Source of the DNA: Arcuatula senhousia
Taxonomy: Eukaryota; Mollusca; Bivalvia; Mytilida; Mytilidae
NCBI GenBank assembly: GCA_963971305.1
Contig: OZ020305.1
Span: 44,279,717 to 44,343,716, forward strand
DNA length: 64,000 bases
Direction of reading: 5' to 3'
Numbering within the stretch: position 1 is the first letter of the stretch; the number at the start of each line of letters is the position of its first letter. The position numbers and the translations under genes were made by a program. Under the pieces are notes generated by a model. It worked only from the letters and a program-made list of their open reading frames with translations. It did no database searches and was not told the DNA's origin. This document shows, in pieces, positions 11,880-24,318 of this stretch.

Positions 11880-12555
11880 AATGATAATTAAAATATTTCT
11901 TTTTCATAAGAGACAACATCATTGTAGTTGAGAAACGACTCACACTCCTACATGTAACATTGCTAAGCTATAATTTTAAATGCTATACTAGCTTGGTGAT
12001 AGAAATCCTCTCTAGAGCACACAGAAACCCGACATTGGGTCAGGCCGCTTTGCAGCCCACAAAGCGACTGGGATGTGTGCCTCAGGTGAATGATTGCGGC
12101 AGTCCTGTCATAATGAATACCGGCGTCGCCGGTCAAGCTCTAATGCGGGAAATCTGGCCGCAATCATAGTGTAGCACGATGTTGCGAAAAATGTTACGTT
12201 CCTCGATCGTTTAAGAGCCCCACTTGATTAGACCCGTAGGATTTCTATGCAGAAAGCTAAATTGTCCGATCCTACCCATCCCACCTTTTTCCCTTTTTCC
12301 AGTGACAGTCAAAACTCCCTGGTGTCCCGATTCTCTATGGCCTCTATATATACTTCATCATCATTCATGTCAAGTTCATTCATTTAATCACTCCTTTAAA
12401 TTTCCCCCTTATCTCCCCGATGTAACCGAAGTCGTTCTGTTTGGGAGATTAGCAATTTTATAACTTATTTACTTACTTATGTTATTTTTTTGTTGGTTGT
12501 GTTGTTTTTATCCATTAGTTCTGATATTCCATTTCGGGCATAACTTCAGGTTGCC
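11880..12555 (+). repeat. Dispersed repeat, direct copy 1
   Basis: Matches 13297-13925 over nearly its full length with small indels. Landmarks are GAGACAACATCATTGTAGTT, GGGTCAGGCCGCTTTG, GGGATGTGTGCCTCA, TTAGACCCGTAGGATTTCTA and CATTTCGGGCATAACTTCAG. Copy 1 holds a few segments that copy 2 lacks. Short frames inside (12224 and 13612) are repeat sequence, not genes. Confidence 0.9.
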
Positions 12556-13296
12556 TTTTGCATTCTGGGACGACATTTAGCAGGGACGAAATTGTCCATT
12601 TTATGAATTACGTGACGTCATTTCCTTGTCAGAGTATTTCGCGCTTCTTCCACAGACCAAAACAACATTCAGATTCTGTCAGGTTTTGTGAGATTTTCTG
12701 AGTATCAGTGTTTTATTTGAAGCATTGGTAACAGAAGGTACATTAAGAAACCTGGCGAAAAAAAACGGTAAAGTAAAAATATCATGCGGAACTGAGGAAA
12801 GTGAGTGAAACACCACAGGATATGGGACTCTTCTTTCATTTTCTGGTAAGAACCTTTTATTTATTATTATGAGTAGGTTTTATTCAGTAAATTTATGTAT
12901 TTCTTTATCTTATTTCATCTTACCTAGAATTTAACAAAGCTTGGTCAGTATCATGCATTTGGTATGACTAGTTCAATGGGACGATGTTGCAAAAAGCTAG
13001 CTCGGTAATTTCCGGAAAATCATTTTTCAGCGGAAAAGACCGAATGGTGTTTAGATAAAAATCTGTGTGTAAAAATAAACAAGTGGATGAATGAGGGTTT
13101 TATCACTGTTTTTGAATTTCAATGTTTGTATTTTTGCATTACAGATTATGATGTATTTTTATAAGCCCAGAGGGTTGCTTGTTTGACTTGCTCCGTGCCT
13201 ATTATTTTTTTCACTCCGTAAAAGTAAACCTGTTCCGGTTTTATCGTCAGTATATTTCTGGCACATCTCAAAACATGCACAATGCCGTAGGGCTCG
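12556..13296 (+). other. Sequence between the duplicated repeats, possible promoter and first exon
   Basis: Holds a CRE octamer at 12613-12620 inside a relatively GC-rich stretch. A run follows that ends in ATGGGACTCTTCTTTCATTT and TCTG|GTAAGA (donor at 12846), which would suit a short plus-strand first exon. I find no partner exon downstream, so this stays weak. Confidence 0.25.
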
Positions 13297-13925
13297 CATC
13301 TATGATAATTAAAATATTTCTTTATCATAAGAGACAACATCATTGTAGTTGAGAAACGACCCATACTCCTACATGTATCATTGCTAAGTAAGCTATAATT
13401 TTAAGAACTTACTAGCTAAGTGATAGAAATCCTCTCTAGAGCACACAGAAACCCGACATTGGGTCAGGCCGCTTTGTCCATAAAGCGACTGGGATGTGTG
13501 CCTCATGTGATTGATTGCGACAGTCTTGTCATAATGAATGCCGGAGTCGTCAAGCTCTAATGCGGGATGTTGCGAAAAATGTTACGTTCCTCGATCGTTT
13601 AAGAGCCCCACTTGATTAGACCCGTAGGATTTCTACACAGAAAGCTAAATTGTCCGATTCTACCCATCCCACCTTTCAGTGACAGTCAAAACTCCCATTC
13701 CAGATTTCCCTGGTGTCCCGATTCTCTATACTTCATCATCATTCATGTCAAGTTCATTCATTTAATCACTCATTTAAATTTCCGATGTAACCGAAGTCTT
13801 TCTTTTTGGGATATAAGCAATTTTATAACTTATTTACTTACTTATGTAATTTTGTTGTTGGTTCTGTTGTTTTTATCCATTAGTTCTGATATTCCATTTC
13901 GGGCATAACTTCAGGTTGCCTTTTG
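13297..13925 (+). repeat. Dispersed repeat, direct copy 2
   Basis: Second copy of 11880-12555, offset by about 1.4 kb. It ends in the same CAGGTTGCCTTTTGCAT, after which the flanks differ. Confidence 0.9.
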
Positions 13926-13929
13926 CATC

Positions 13930-16600
13930 TGTTTTTGGCGAAGTTATTCAGTCTAGCTGGAGTAATTATAGCCCTTCCTTTCTTCCAAAATTCGTACTAT
14001 TGGAATCGTGAGTATTAGAGAAAACGTGTTAATACGTTGTAAAAAAAAATAGGGGTTTCATGTTATCCCTGGAAAAAATACATTCTAGGGATAACAAGTT
14101 TTACCAAGCGATTTATAGCGATAACACGAAATCCAAGAAATCTTATGTATCCTTTATTTCAATGTTTTGCTTTTAGCCATTGGAAAATTGTCCTGAATAA
14201 TATAATTTAATTCTATGATTTGTAACGAATACCCTGTAACATTTAGATCGGGCACATGATGTATTAGTTTGTTTCTTTGTTGTTTGTTATATGTTAAGTC
14301 AACAATATCTCAGTCATGATCAGAACAAGAACTAATTGAAACAACAAATTGAATTGACCCCGACGGGACACAGCACCCATAACACAGACCAATGTATATC
14401 ATGCAAAATTGTCAATGTACGACCACAAACCAGAAGGAAAACGAACCAACATACAAGACAGACCAATGTTCCCTCAATGCACCACACAGGCCAATACACT
14501 CAGAAAGTATCGAAACTCTTCCCCCAGAATTATATTCCGTGAACTTGATCTATATTTTTATATCAAGGTTTAGCTATACCTTTAACGCTTCTATATACGA
14601 CTTGATACAAAACTTTTATACACATGAGGTTTAGAAAAGTGAAAACCCGATAGTTCCCATTGATTATCATATTTCTAGCCGAAATCTTTTAAAACATGTG
14701 GTCAGAAGCAAGGTCACCAATGAGACATTCAAGTGTCTAAAGTCCGACTGGGCAACGAGGAAACCGGTAAACACGAACAAAAACAGTACGAAGAAAAATT
14801 AATATGGAGCTACATGTACTAAGCTCGAAAAGGACTAGTAGTCATGCGCTTACATACATGGAGAAAAATGATTAAATTATTAAAATAGCTTTATTACATA
14901 ATCTTTTATAAAAGGATACCTATATTTTTTAGGCTTCTTGACTGCCAGCATAATGTCAAAGACCTAAAAAGTCTTATTGTAGTGTCATTGATCTCATTTA
15001 AATATTTGCCGACACGTGAAGAAGTTATGTTAGTGTCAATTTCCAAAAGAAAAACGCTGATTATCAGAGAAAATGAAACATCAGAGGAAACAGTAGTGTC
15101 GATATAAAAAAAAACATCTCAATGTGATATCTTTGAATTGTAAAAAAATGAATCTGCACTGTATGAAAATTATATTTCAGAGACCTAACGGCATTTTTGT
15201 GGGTGTTCGGTTTAAAAAAGTTATTCTGAATTTAAATCTATGATTGGTCGAAACCTTTACAGTTTATGTGTTGGTCAAAAAGTGTTTGCATTGACTGGGA
15301 AAAGAGGCACCAATGGGGCAAGTGCATGGGTAATGTCCATCTTCCAGATATAGACAAATTCGAGCAATTAACTTGGAAAGAAAGCATTAACTACAATGAA
15401 ATTATAATAATAAACATAAATATTCAAAATCAAATTGAATTATATTTTAATATTTACATACAAGCTAGAACATTTATACATCAACATTTCTATCTATATT
15501 TCGTAATATCGTCGCAAGGTAGCATGATCGACGTTGGAGTCGCGGTGCATACTAGTATTAGATTTTCTTCTTGTTATAAAGAGTTTTTTGTGTGTAAATT
15601 TTAAATACTTTTATGTCGAAGATTTTTGACGTGGTATCTCAAATACGGCAAGAAATGTGGGCTTGCTAAAGGTCTACAACAGATTCATGGCAAAGCCCTG
15701 GCAGTGAGTCCAGGGAAACGAAGACTCGATCCGTCCGAAAAGGAATAAAAGCTATTTGTAGGTTACCAAAACAATTCTTCTGACTAAATAGAATATGCAT
15801 ATTATCCAGCGTGTTTCTGTTTCATTTAGAAAAATCTTATCAATAGCCCATGCAAGAAATTGGATAATACATGTACTACCGGGTATTAACATTAATTTTC
15901 AAATACCTACGATTAAATTAAAGCTTTTAGAATTTTGAGTTATCTTGAACAAAGTCTACTCTTGTAAATTCAAGATTTGAATGTCTCTTTAATTGTTTCT
16001 TTTTAAAACGATACCCATACATCTACATTTTTCCTGAACGGATGTTCTTTGGGACTGCAACAAACAACTTATACTTTTGTTCGTTGCTTAATAACAAGAT
16101 AGTTTAGCATCACCTCAGTGTAAATTGATTTAATTGATAAACAATAGTGTTGTTTCTTTGGATGTTAAAAATACCGATTCTTGTTATAAAATTATATTCT
16201 ATTTAGAGAAGAAACGTCAACGTATATTTTAAAACCAAACCACATCCAGGGTGTCTAGGAAGAAGAGAAACGCTTAATCTGAAACATTACTAAGATAAAA
16301 AGGAAACATCAAGAATGAGTGGATAAGAGATCATCCAGTATGTAATAGAGAATTTTCTCGGTAAAACATAATCATATATTATGTAAGAAAATTAGTAAGC
16401 GCGTGATCGGGCATATTGCATTTGCACCAAATTTTCAAATATGCTACAGAGCGTCACTGAATAATCTTTTATTAACATTTTCTCATGTAACGGTTATTAA
16501 AATTTAAATTTAGAGGTATATGTCAGTTTTTTTTTCAGTGAGTGTTGACCCATTTCTTGAATAAAATAAAATCATAGTACTGTTGTAAAATTGTTAATTT
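13930..16600. other. Intergenic, no gene seen
   Basis: Low-GC sequence. Short frames at 14336, 14392 and 15266 have no recognisable family or splice context. 14690-14780 resembles part of a dispersed mussel-type repeat (CAATGAGACATTC-like). Confidence 0.45.
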
Positions 16601-16619
16601 GATTGTCTTGGTACCCTAA

Positions 16620-16890
16620 AAGGAGGACATAATTATATACCCTCAATCAAAGTTTGGGGGAATCACATTGTCCGTCTGTCCGTCTGTCCACATATCTCGT
16701 CAGTCCTTCCACTCTTAAACCGCTCAACGGATTTCAATGAAACTTTACATAAAGGAATTACATTATACTAATAATTATGTAGATGTGCATGAAGAATTTC
16801 CATTGCTCTCGGGTATCATTCAGGGGAGATAATTGGAATTGAGTTTTTATTTTTGCAGTAAAAGACCAATATGAAGCGGGGGGTATCTTT
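16620..16890 (+). repeat. Dispersed repeat with CCGTCTGTCCG block
   Basis: TATACCCTCAATCAAAGTTT, then GTCCGTCTGTCCGTCTGTCC, then CCACTCTTAAACCGCTCAAC, ending near GCGGGGGGTATC. Layout is like the element at 11036 (microsatellite after the left end, inverted GGGTAT-type right end). Confidence 0.5.
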
Positions 16891-16899
16891 TTGTGAGCT

Positions 16900-19270
16900 T
16901 TGGTTATTTTTTCATGGAATAGCGAGGTAGCCAAATGAATATTTAGAATCCCTTATGTTTACAATTGGATTTTAAAGAAAGTTCTGGTTTCATTTTTAGA
17001 AACAGTAATTAACTTCTGTCTTATTATTTTCCAAATCCTGAAAATTCTGTCAGTTTTTCGGTCATTCACTTTAAATATGTACTTATTTGATTGTTTTGAA
17101 TTTTTATCACTAATATTCAATACATCTTGTTAAGCTTCATAAAATCATTAATTGTTTACTTCTTTATAAAATAGATGTTTAATTCGCTTAGATGAAAAAT
17201 ACAAAAAAAATATCAAAGCCTATTAGAAAACACTGTCACTGAATGCAAAGACCCATTCAATTAACCCTAATGTTCCTGACGTGACAATGGCTGTGGGTTT
17301 GTCATCAAATAACAATAGCTAAGAACCAGGAAATAGTTCCAGTCAATCTAATCAGTGACAGGTTTGATACAACAGAATTACTTTCTTGTGAATCCTTTTA
17401 ACTTTGTTTTCAAAAGATTTACTGAATCAATGGGTATTATAAATACGTGGGTTAAATCGAGGGCTATTAACGGTGTCTAAACCAGCTAAATCGTTTTGTT
17501 GAGTCTACTTAAAGTAAATTGAACGACGTCCTTATCAACAATTATGAAGCCAAATACTCGTTGTTACACGTGATTTGTGATTTTGTTTTTGTCTTGGGTG
17601 TAAACAATATGGTAACGTTTGTCAGAGCACGCTGACCCTTCTCTTAAACAAAGAAAAAAGGGGAAAACCCTTAAATCATTGGTTTGTTTCATGCTCCGGA
17701 TTTATAACACAAAACAAAATTGGACGTTGGCAACGTGACGGGTGTCCTAATGGAAACAGCAAGTGCTGAACACAAGATTTCACTCACTGCTTAATTTTCA
17801 GAAACACCTGACTTCACTCTAGATTTGATTAATTCACGTTGGTGATTGTGGTTTAGTTGTAAAATGTTGGGTTTTTATGTTGTGCTGTATGTTTGTTTAT
17901 TTTTATGTCTATCGAATTTGCATTTTTAGACTTACGACATTCGATTGGCCCTTTCTTTTTTCTAATGTAAATAATAAATCGTCTTCATTAAAGAGCAAAC
18001 ATAAACCAAGTCCATGATCTTTGGATTTGAAAAAATGCATGGAAATCTCTATTATGTATTCATCCAGGTAAAAAAAGAATACATGTAAGCAGTCCTATTC
18101 GTAATATCAAAACAAGATACATATGTTAAATTTATTTAAAAAAAAAGATATCAAATAATTTGTAAATATAAATAAGTTGAAATTTTCGAATACCATTTTG
18201 AGAATCTTTATAGAATTCTGAAAAATATACTCTTCTTTTTCAGTTATTTTGTTTTGAATTGTATTTATATAACAGATAAGCTTCACAAATTTTCAGTAAC
18301 AAATAGAAATAGAACATATTTTGGAGGCAATTAATTAGTAAGGTTTATAATATTATATATAAGGATTGTATTTAATGTGTAGTCATTTTTAGCTGTATGC
18401 CTTCAACCGGTTTGACATAAAACTTATAGTCTTTTGATTTATGTTTGTGATGAAGACAACATTTACTGTTTAGGCAAAGACATGAAAGTGTTGCATCTAT
18501 AATAAATATTGTGCGATATTACAGAGTAATTCGACTCGATAGATCATTAAATAAAAAAAACAAACAACAAAGAAAGAAAATAACGAACCAGGCGATAATG
18601 TTTCAGCTCTGACAAGCACATGGGAGGATGTACATCGTGGAAACACCGACTCTTTTGTTATTCTCAGAAAACAGTGTTCATGTTTTGAAGTCAGACAGTG
18701 TATTTTTCAATAACACTGCATTCAAATGGTCCACGTCTACTTTTCGACGATTTTGTTTCTGGTTTGCATTTGACCCTAGTTTAGTGCCTTTCATATCAGT
18801 TGCATCTGTGCATGAAATTTCAATTAAGATTTACATTAGCACTGAAGATGGGCAATTCTCGAAAGACCATATCGAATGTTCAAACATCAGTAGCTCCAAG
18901 CGTTTGCCTTGCGTTATCTTCGCTTCACACTTTTGATTTCTATTTTTTTATGATATGCATGTATTAAGTAAGTATTATATATAGCTGAAACCAGTGTGTG
19001 TTTTTCCTTAAGATATGGTTTTCATTTCATCAGGGTTTTCATGTTCATTTGCAGCATTGTTAATTGTTATTGTGTTCTGATGACGAACGTCCTCCAGCTT
19101 AAAAAGTCAAGATACTGAAGGTACTGGTATCCGGTATAATCTACAAATTTTCAAGATTGTTTATGTTTCGTGTAAAGGTAGAGTTGCAAAGGAACTATGT
19201 TTCGAGCGTGTATTGATATGTGAATTAATATGTGACGAGGAAACACGACCATCAGATAGCTTTTGATTGG
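16900..19270. other. Intergenic, no gene seen
   Basis: AT-rich. An open frame of 102 codons at 18628-18936 (plus) has no signal peptide, no recognisable domain and no paralogue here. Confidence 0.45.
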
Positions 19271-20569
19271 CCAGTAATCACAGGGTGGGAACGGAAATTG
19301 TACAGTTTCCGGAAGCGCCGTTCGCGAAGCGAGAAGATTTTCTAATACAGGTAGCGACAATTTCAAAAATGTCAAAACACGGGAATCAGCAGTCATTTGC
19401 AAGCACAATATGAAGGAAAAAATAATAAAACTATAACGAAAATAGTTGCAGGTAAGTTATATACGCAGTAAGGCTCATAATATTGCGATCAGCGATGTTT
19501 TTGACTATCTAATTCATCGCGAACATTGAGAAGTAGACGAAAAATGTGACACGGTGTGTCTTTTTCGGGGTCTGATGTGAAATCGGTTTCAATCTGGACC
19601 TCGTTTAATACACCAATCCACAGATCAAACAAATAAGATTCAAACCATTATAAAAATGTTGTGTTATTTTTGTGTTTTAATTGTATAATTGCATTTTTTA
19701 TATCACCCCTAAATTTCAACAGTTGAACGGGAAGCGCCCTGCGTATTGAACAGGTAGCTCCAAAATTCACATTTTTTTTGAACGGGTAGCTCACACTAAA
19801 ATATATATATAATTCATTTGAATAGCGCATTTAAATATAAAACAGGTTAGTAATGGAACATAAAAATGAACACCAAAATGAACACCAAATTGATTATAGC
19901 AAATTTGAATTCTCTTTTTGAATTCATTAATTGCTACATTAAAAATGCTAAGAAGAAACTAAAAAAAACGAATTAGCCGACCATTAGGAATTGGTGAAAA
20001 TACCCTAGGAACATCATATAGTTTATTAGCAACATATGGTTTGTTATCTATACAGAGCAATACACATCTCTTTAATTTATATTAAATCATTAAAATTGTC
20101 CTGTGGTCGCGCGTTTTATTGTTAAAATGCATTTTTATGCAGCATCTTTAATTATCAGCAATTTAATAACAACATTCTGAGCACTGAACAGATTTTCGGA
20201 TATTCCGTAGACTGTCCTTCCTTTGTGATTTATGTAGGCTGGTACCCCGCTGTTATTTGAAGAGTAGGGAGCTATTTGCCAGCTTATGTTAAGAACGTAA
20301 AACAATTACATTTAATCCTGACTTATTTGACTGCATTTTAGGGAAGATAGTTCATAACAACAGTTTGCTCCAAGTCGAGCTAAGGATACAGCCCTACTGA
20401 TCTGTAAAGGGCGGGGCACGTTATTTTATAACTCATCGTAATAAATCTTTGCATCCAATTTTGATTCAAACCATTTTATAGAAGCGAAGAAATCGGTTTA
20501 CAATTTTTTTCTATCTAAAAAAGTTTAAGTCGGCTGAAAAAACAGGGTGTAGATGTTCGTGTGTTTGTT

Positions 20570-20825
20570 GATGTTACAGCCTTTATCGACGCACCTGGTC
20601 CATGTATGGCGGTCAGTTTAAATGGTGGAAGAAACTGAAGTACCGGAGTAAAAAAACCGACCTTGGGCAGGTAACTGACAAACAAAGTCACATACAGTTG
20701 GGGAACACCCGTTTTTGTAAATTACAAACGCGAGTTGAACACCAGCTAAGAGGTGATCGGCTAGTGATCAATAGTGTGGTATTTGAATCTGAGCCTTTAA
20801 CCACTCGGCCAACCAGGCCTCGGAA
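20570..20825 (-). mobile_element. tRNA-derived SINE, mollusc type
   Basis: On the minus strand the head is tRNA-Ser/Leu-like: TGGCCGAGTGGTTAAAGG (A box) followed after about 58 bases by GTTCAACTC (weak B box). The body has AAGGTCGGT, CTTCCACCATTTAAACTG, CCGCCATA and GTGCGTCGATAAA, which fits a SINE family I know from mussels. It is too diverged to be a tRNA gene. Confidence 0.7.
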
Positions 20826-21002
20826 GTAGATATGCAACTGCAACTTGCAAATCAATCAGATTTCAGATAGTAATAAAATTTTAGTTGATATGGGGTTCAA
20901 ACAGACGAACAACCTCTTTAGACCCGTCACTGAATATACAACAAAACCAACATGCATAAAACAAACAGAAAAGGCAAATATGTTTTCACTTCTTTTTATA
21001 CA

Positions 21003-21635
21003 AAGAAGATGCTCCCAGGAACCTAAATCGCTCACGTGGTACTAAGGGCACCAATGATCTCTTCTGTATGGGGTCATCTGACAATTTTTGTCCAAAAGAG
21101 ACATTTATAGAGCTTAAAAAGCTGAATGTTCAAGAAAGTAATAGCTCTCCTTTATCTGACATAGTTGTCATTCTATGGAACAAAAACATGAACAAGATGC
21201 TCCCTGGTCTTTAGGGCCATCTGACAAAGGCTAAAGCAAGTCACAGCTTTCATATATTAGCAATAGTTTTTATTCTATAGAAAAACATGAAAAACACTTT
21301 TTTGACCTTTAAAGGCCCATAACCTCTTAACCTCTATAAAGGGTCATCTGGAAAAATAATCCCAATGAATACTTTTGTAGAGCTGAATGAGCTAAAGGTT
21401 TAAGCAAGCTTTTAAGCTTTTCTCTATCTTCAACACTTTTCATTCTACGGGGCAAAAAACATGAAAAAATCCGCTATTTTTTACATGTCATATGTATCAT
21501 TCCTGCAAAGTTTCTGTTAAATTGGATCTGTAGTTTCAGAGGAACTGAGGATTTTTTTAATTGACGACGGCGGACGGATGGCGCATAGTGTTGGCATTTA
21601 TAAGCTCTATTGACCCTTAGCAAGGTGAGCTTTTA
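21003..21635 (+). mobile_element. GGCTCCCAGGAGCC / AGGTGAGCT family element, copy 1 (degenerate)
   Basis: Begins GCTCCCAGGAACCTAAATCG, has repeated GGGTCATCTG and AAAACATGAAAAA blocks, a GACGACGGCGGACGG run near the end, and ends GCAAGGTGAGCT. Same order as in 49515-56135 and 58761-60042. Confidence 0.7.
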
Positions 21636-21729
21636 AGGGCCACTACTAGTACTTGACTTGACAAAAAAAATGTCGTGTGTAAAGTCTTAAATAAAGATTT
21701 ACCAAGCGGTTTAAGACGAGCAGTTCGAG

Positions 21730-24318
21730 CTTTATGCTGGCGTCACACTATCCCGATTTTGCCCCCGATGGATACACGATTATGGATATTTTCTAAATCG
21801 GGGGTGATCGTATCCAAATCGCGCTATTCGTATTGCCATCTTTTACCATCGTAGCACCATCGGCGGAAATATTCCAAGTTCGGCAACAACTTCGTGATGC
21901 CTTCCTAATTTTTTAACATGTTTAAAAACTGCTGAAGGTTCGTGCGAAGGCCAATCTTTGTGTTGTATTCGTAATTCCATCTTTTGCATCGTAATGACTT
22001 CGTGATTGCATCTTATCATTTCGTGTTGCGTTCTTATTGTCGTCGGTTACATTTATCTTACGATGGCGACACGAATGACACGAGAAGTTATCCGATGGTC
22101 CCCGATTGGAACACGACGTCGTAAGGGCTTCGCTTTATATTCGTATAGCCGTCGTAATTAGAGTAATGGCATAGGGTAATGGCATGGCGATGGAAACACG
22201 GCACTGTTAAGAAGCAAGATAATGTCTAAATACAAAATTTTGCAGCAGTATGCATTTTGTCGTATGGTTAATTTTCTTTTAAGTTTTACTTTATTTTTTA
22301 TATACTAAAACTTATTTTCGTAATTTTCACTAAATTAAATGTATATGTACGAAAGATAAAGATTAAGGGACGGACATCTATTTAATGTTTTGCCCATCGT
22401 TTCTATGTACTATGATTTAGACACATTAACTTTAAGTTTATAATGGTGATCATCATCACTTAAAAGATGTTTTAATTAGTGTTTGACTGGTCTGCTGTAC
22501 TGAGATGATCACCTCAATATCCCTATTGTGTCTCACAACTATGTCGTGTTCTATGGTCATTACCGGACCGTAAGATCGCAATGGAAGAGGGAGGTTTGGC
22601 GCCATAAAACCTGGTTTAACCCACCATTTCGTTTGAAATGCCTGTACCAAGTCAGGACCATTGCGATCCACCAATTCTCCGGTATGACTGATTCGTTTTT
22701 GTCATTTTCTCTGGACTATGAGAATGATCATTCAAGTTTGGTAGTTTTGTTATTACCTTTATTCTCTATTTGCGATATCTTAGCTTTTCAGGATAAATGC
22801 GCTTTCCAGACAAAACAAGGAGAAGACAGCCATGATCTAGAGCATTCTGATGCTTTCCTTTTCATTCTGTTCTTTCCTGCCAGGCGCTTTCGGATTCCGC
22901 GTCCTCGTCCAGGCTTTTGTGGCATCTTTTAATACTTAAATTTCAATATCAGAAATAAAGGTTTAAACATTTCAAACTCACTTCAGTTTTTATCAGTCCC
23001 TTACCGACAAAAGCAGAAGGGGGGTTTAGGTTTTTAACTCCGTCGGTCCGTTTGTGTGTCTGTCCGCCCCGACCCGGCCCTCTCATTGTGACAATACGTT
23101 TTCCACACTTTTTTGAAAAACTTATACGTGTATATAGATATTGGAATGTGAGTATACCATGATGAGTTTAAGATCAAGTTATCGTGTCGTTCCGGTCCGC
23201 AAACTTTTAGAGGAGTTAGGACACTTTGAACTTTGAAAATTGTTGAACTTTATGCCAAAAGAACGGAAGCCCGTTGGGTTCATTTTGGTAATCTAAAAAT
23301 CAATATTACGCGCTTTTATCAATTCTCCTGAATAAAACGCTTCTTTTCAATAAAAACGCGTTACTTACGCGTTATAAACAGGTTACTCTGGCGTAGACTT
23401 TGAAAGAGCTTAATAAATCAAGTAATATCAGTTTTCTTTGCTATCTTCAGTCTCTACATTAAGACACTAATGCATCCACTCTTACTTGTCGACATCATGG
23501 ACATGCGGCGTGGGTATACTAAGAATTAAAGCCCTAGTTTTATCTTTTATCCATATATACCAATAATAAGAACAACGGACATATTGTAGACTGAACTATA
23601 ATTTTATTGCAAAACGAGTTATTACAATTCACACTTTATTGCAAAACGGGTTGTCCTATTTTAATAGCGCCATTTGCAATAACAATGCATGATTTGTTGT
23701 AATTTTTCTACACAGTTACAACATATTCTTGCTGTTTTCAGATAATGTGTGCTTCAGTCAATTCACACAAGGCACGAACAAAACATGATAAAGCAACAGC
23801 ACCTTTTTTTTTTGTTCTGTCGTAATAGCCTCTACATATTAGCTTTAGATCAAATGTCTCATCTACTCTTACTGGTCGACATCAGGGACAGAAGGGTATA
23901 TTTGAAAAGCCTTCGTTTTAACTTGTTATGGAAGCAGCAAAGGACAATTTATATGCAACACATACAATAAACTATATAATCTTATTGATAATCGTGTTAT
24001 TACATTTCATACTTCGTATAACCCTCGGGATGCATCGTAGACCCATCGTATGCTAAACATAGCGTCGTACAGACATCGTATAACTTCGTATCTCCTTCGA
24101 GTCTAATCTTGATAACATCGTAACAACCTCGTAATCGGTTCGCAGCCATTCGTATTTGCTACTTTTCTAATCGTTTAGCCATCTGTTCTAATCGTATATC
24201 CTTCGGCTTTGATTTTGATTTTTAGCAACTTCGGGACTAACTTCGCACAAAGTTGAAATTTTCGCATTCGTGTGTCCATCGTATGTCAAAATCGGGACAG
24301 TGTGACGCCAGCATAAAG
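21730..24318. mobile_element. 2.6 kb nested TIR element with CGTA-rich subterminal regions
   Basis: CTTTATGCTGGCGTCACACT opens the element and returns inverted at 24287-24318, with 31 of 32 positions alike. The first 400 bp and last 300 bp are dense in ATCGTA/TTCGTA. The centre has an AAACCTGGTTTAACCCACCA segment and two direct repeats of about 200 bp (near 23450-23680 and 23830-24010). The frame at 22528-22932 is not a transposase I know. Confidence 0.8.
23000..23260 (+). repeat. Dispersed repeat with CCGTCGGTCCG block
   Basis: GGGGGGTTTAGG, then CCGTCGGTCCGTTTGTGTGTC, reading into CATGATGAGTTTAAGATCAA and TAGGACACTTTGAACTTTG. Lies inside the nested TIR element. Confidence 0.4.

Noticed and set aside
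18628..18936. 102-codon plus-strand frame
   Set aside because: No signal peptide, domain, splice partner or paralogue; one such frame by chance is plausible in 64 kb.
20780..20822. Possible tRNA-Ser/Leu gene on the minus strand
   Set aside because: The A box is good but no acceptor stem closes, the B box is weak and the sequence continues as a SINE body.
22528..22932. 134-codon plus-strand frame inside the nested TIR element
   Set aside because: It runs through a dispersed non-coding repeat (AAACCTGGTTTAACCCACCA region) and matches no transposase motif.
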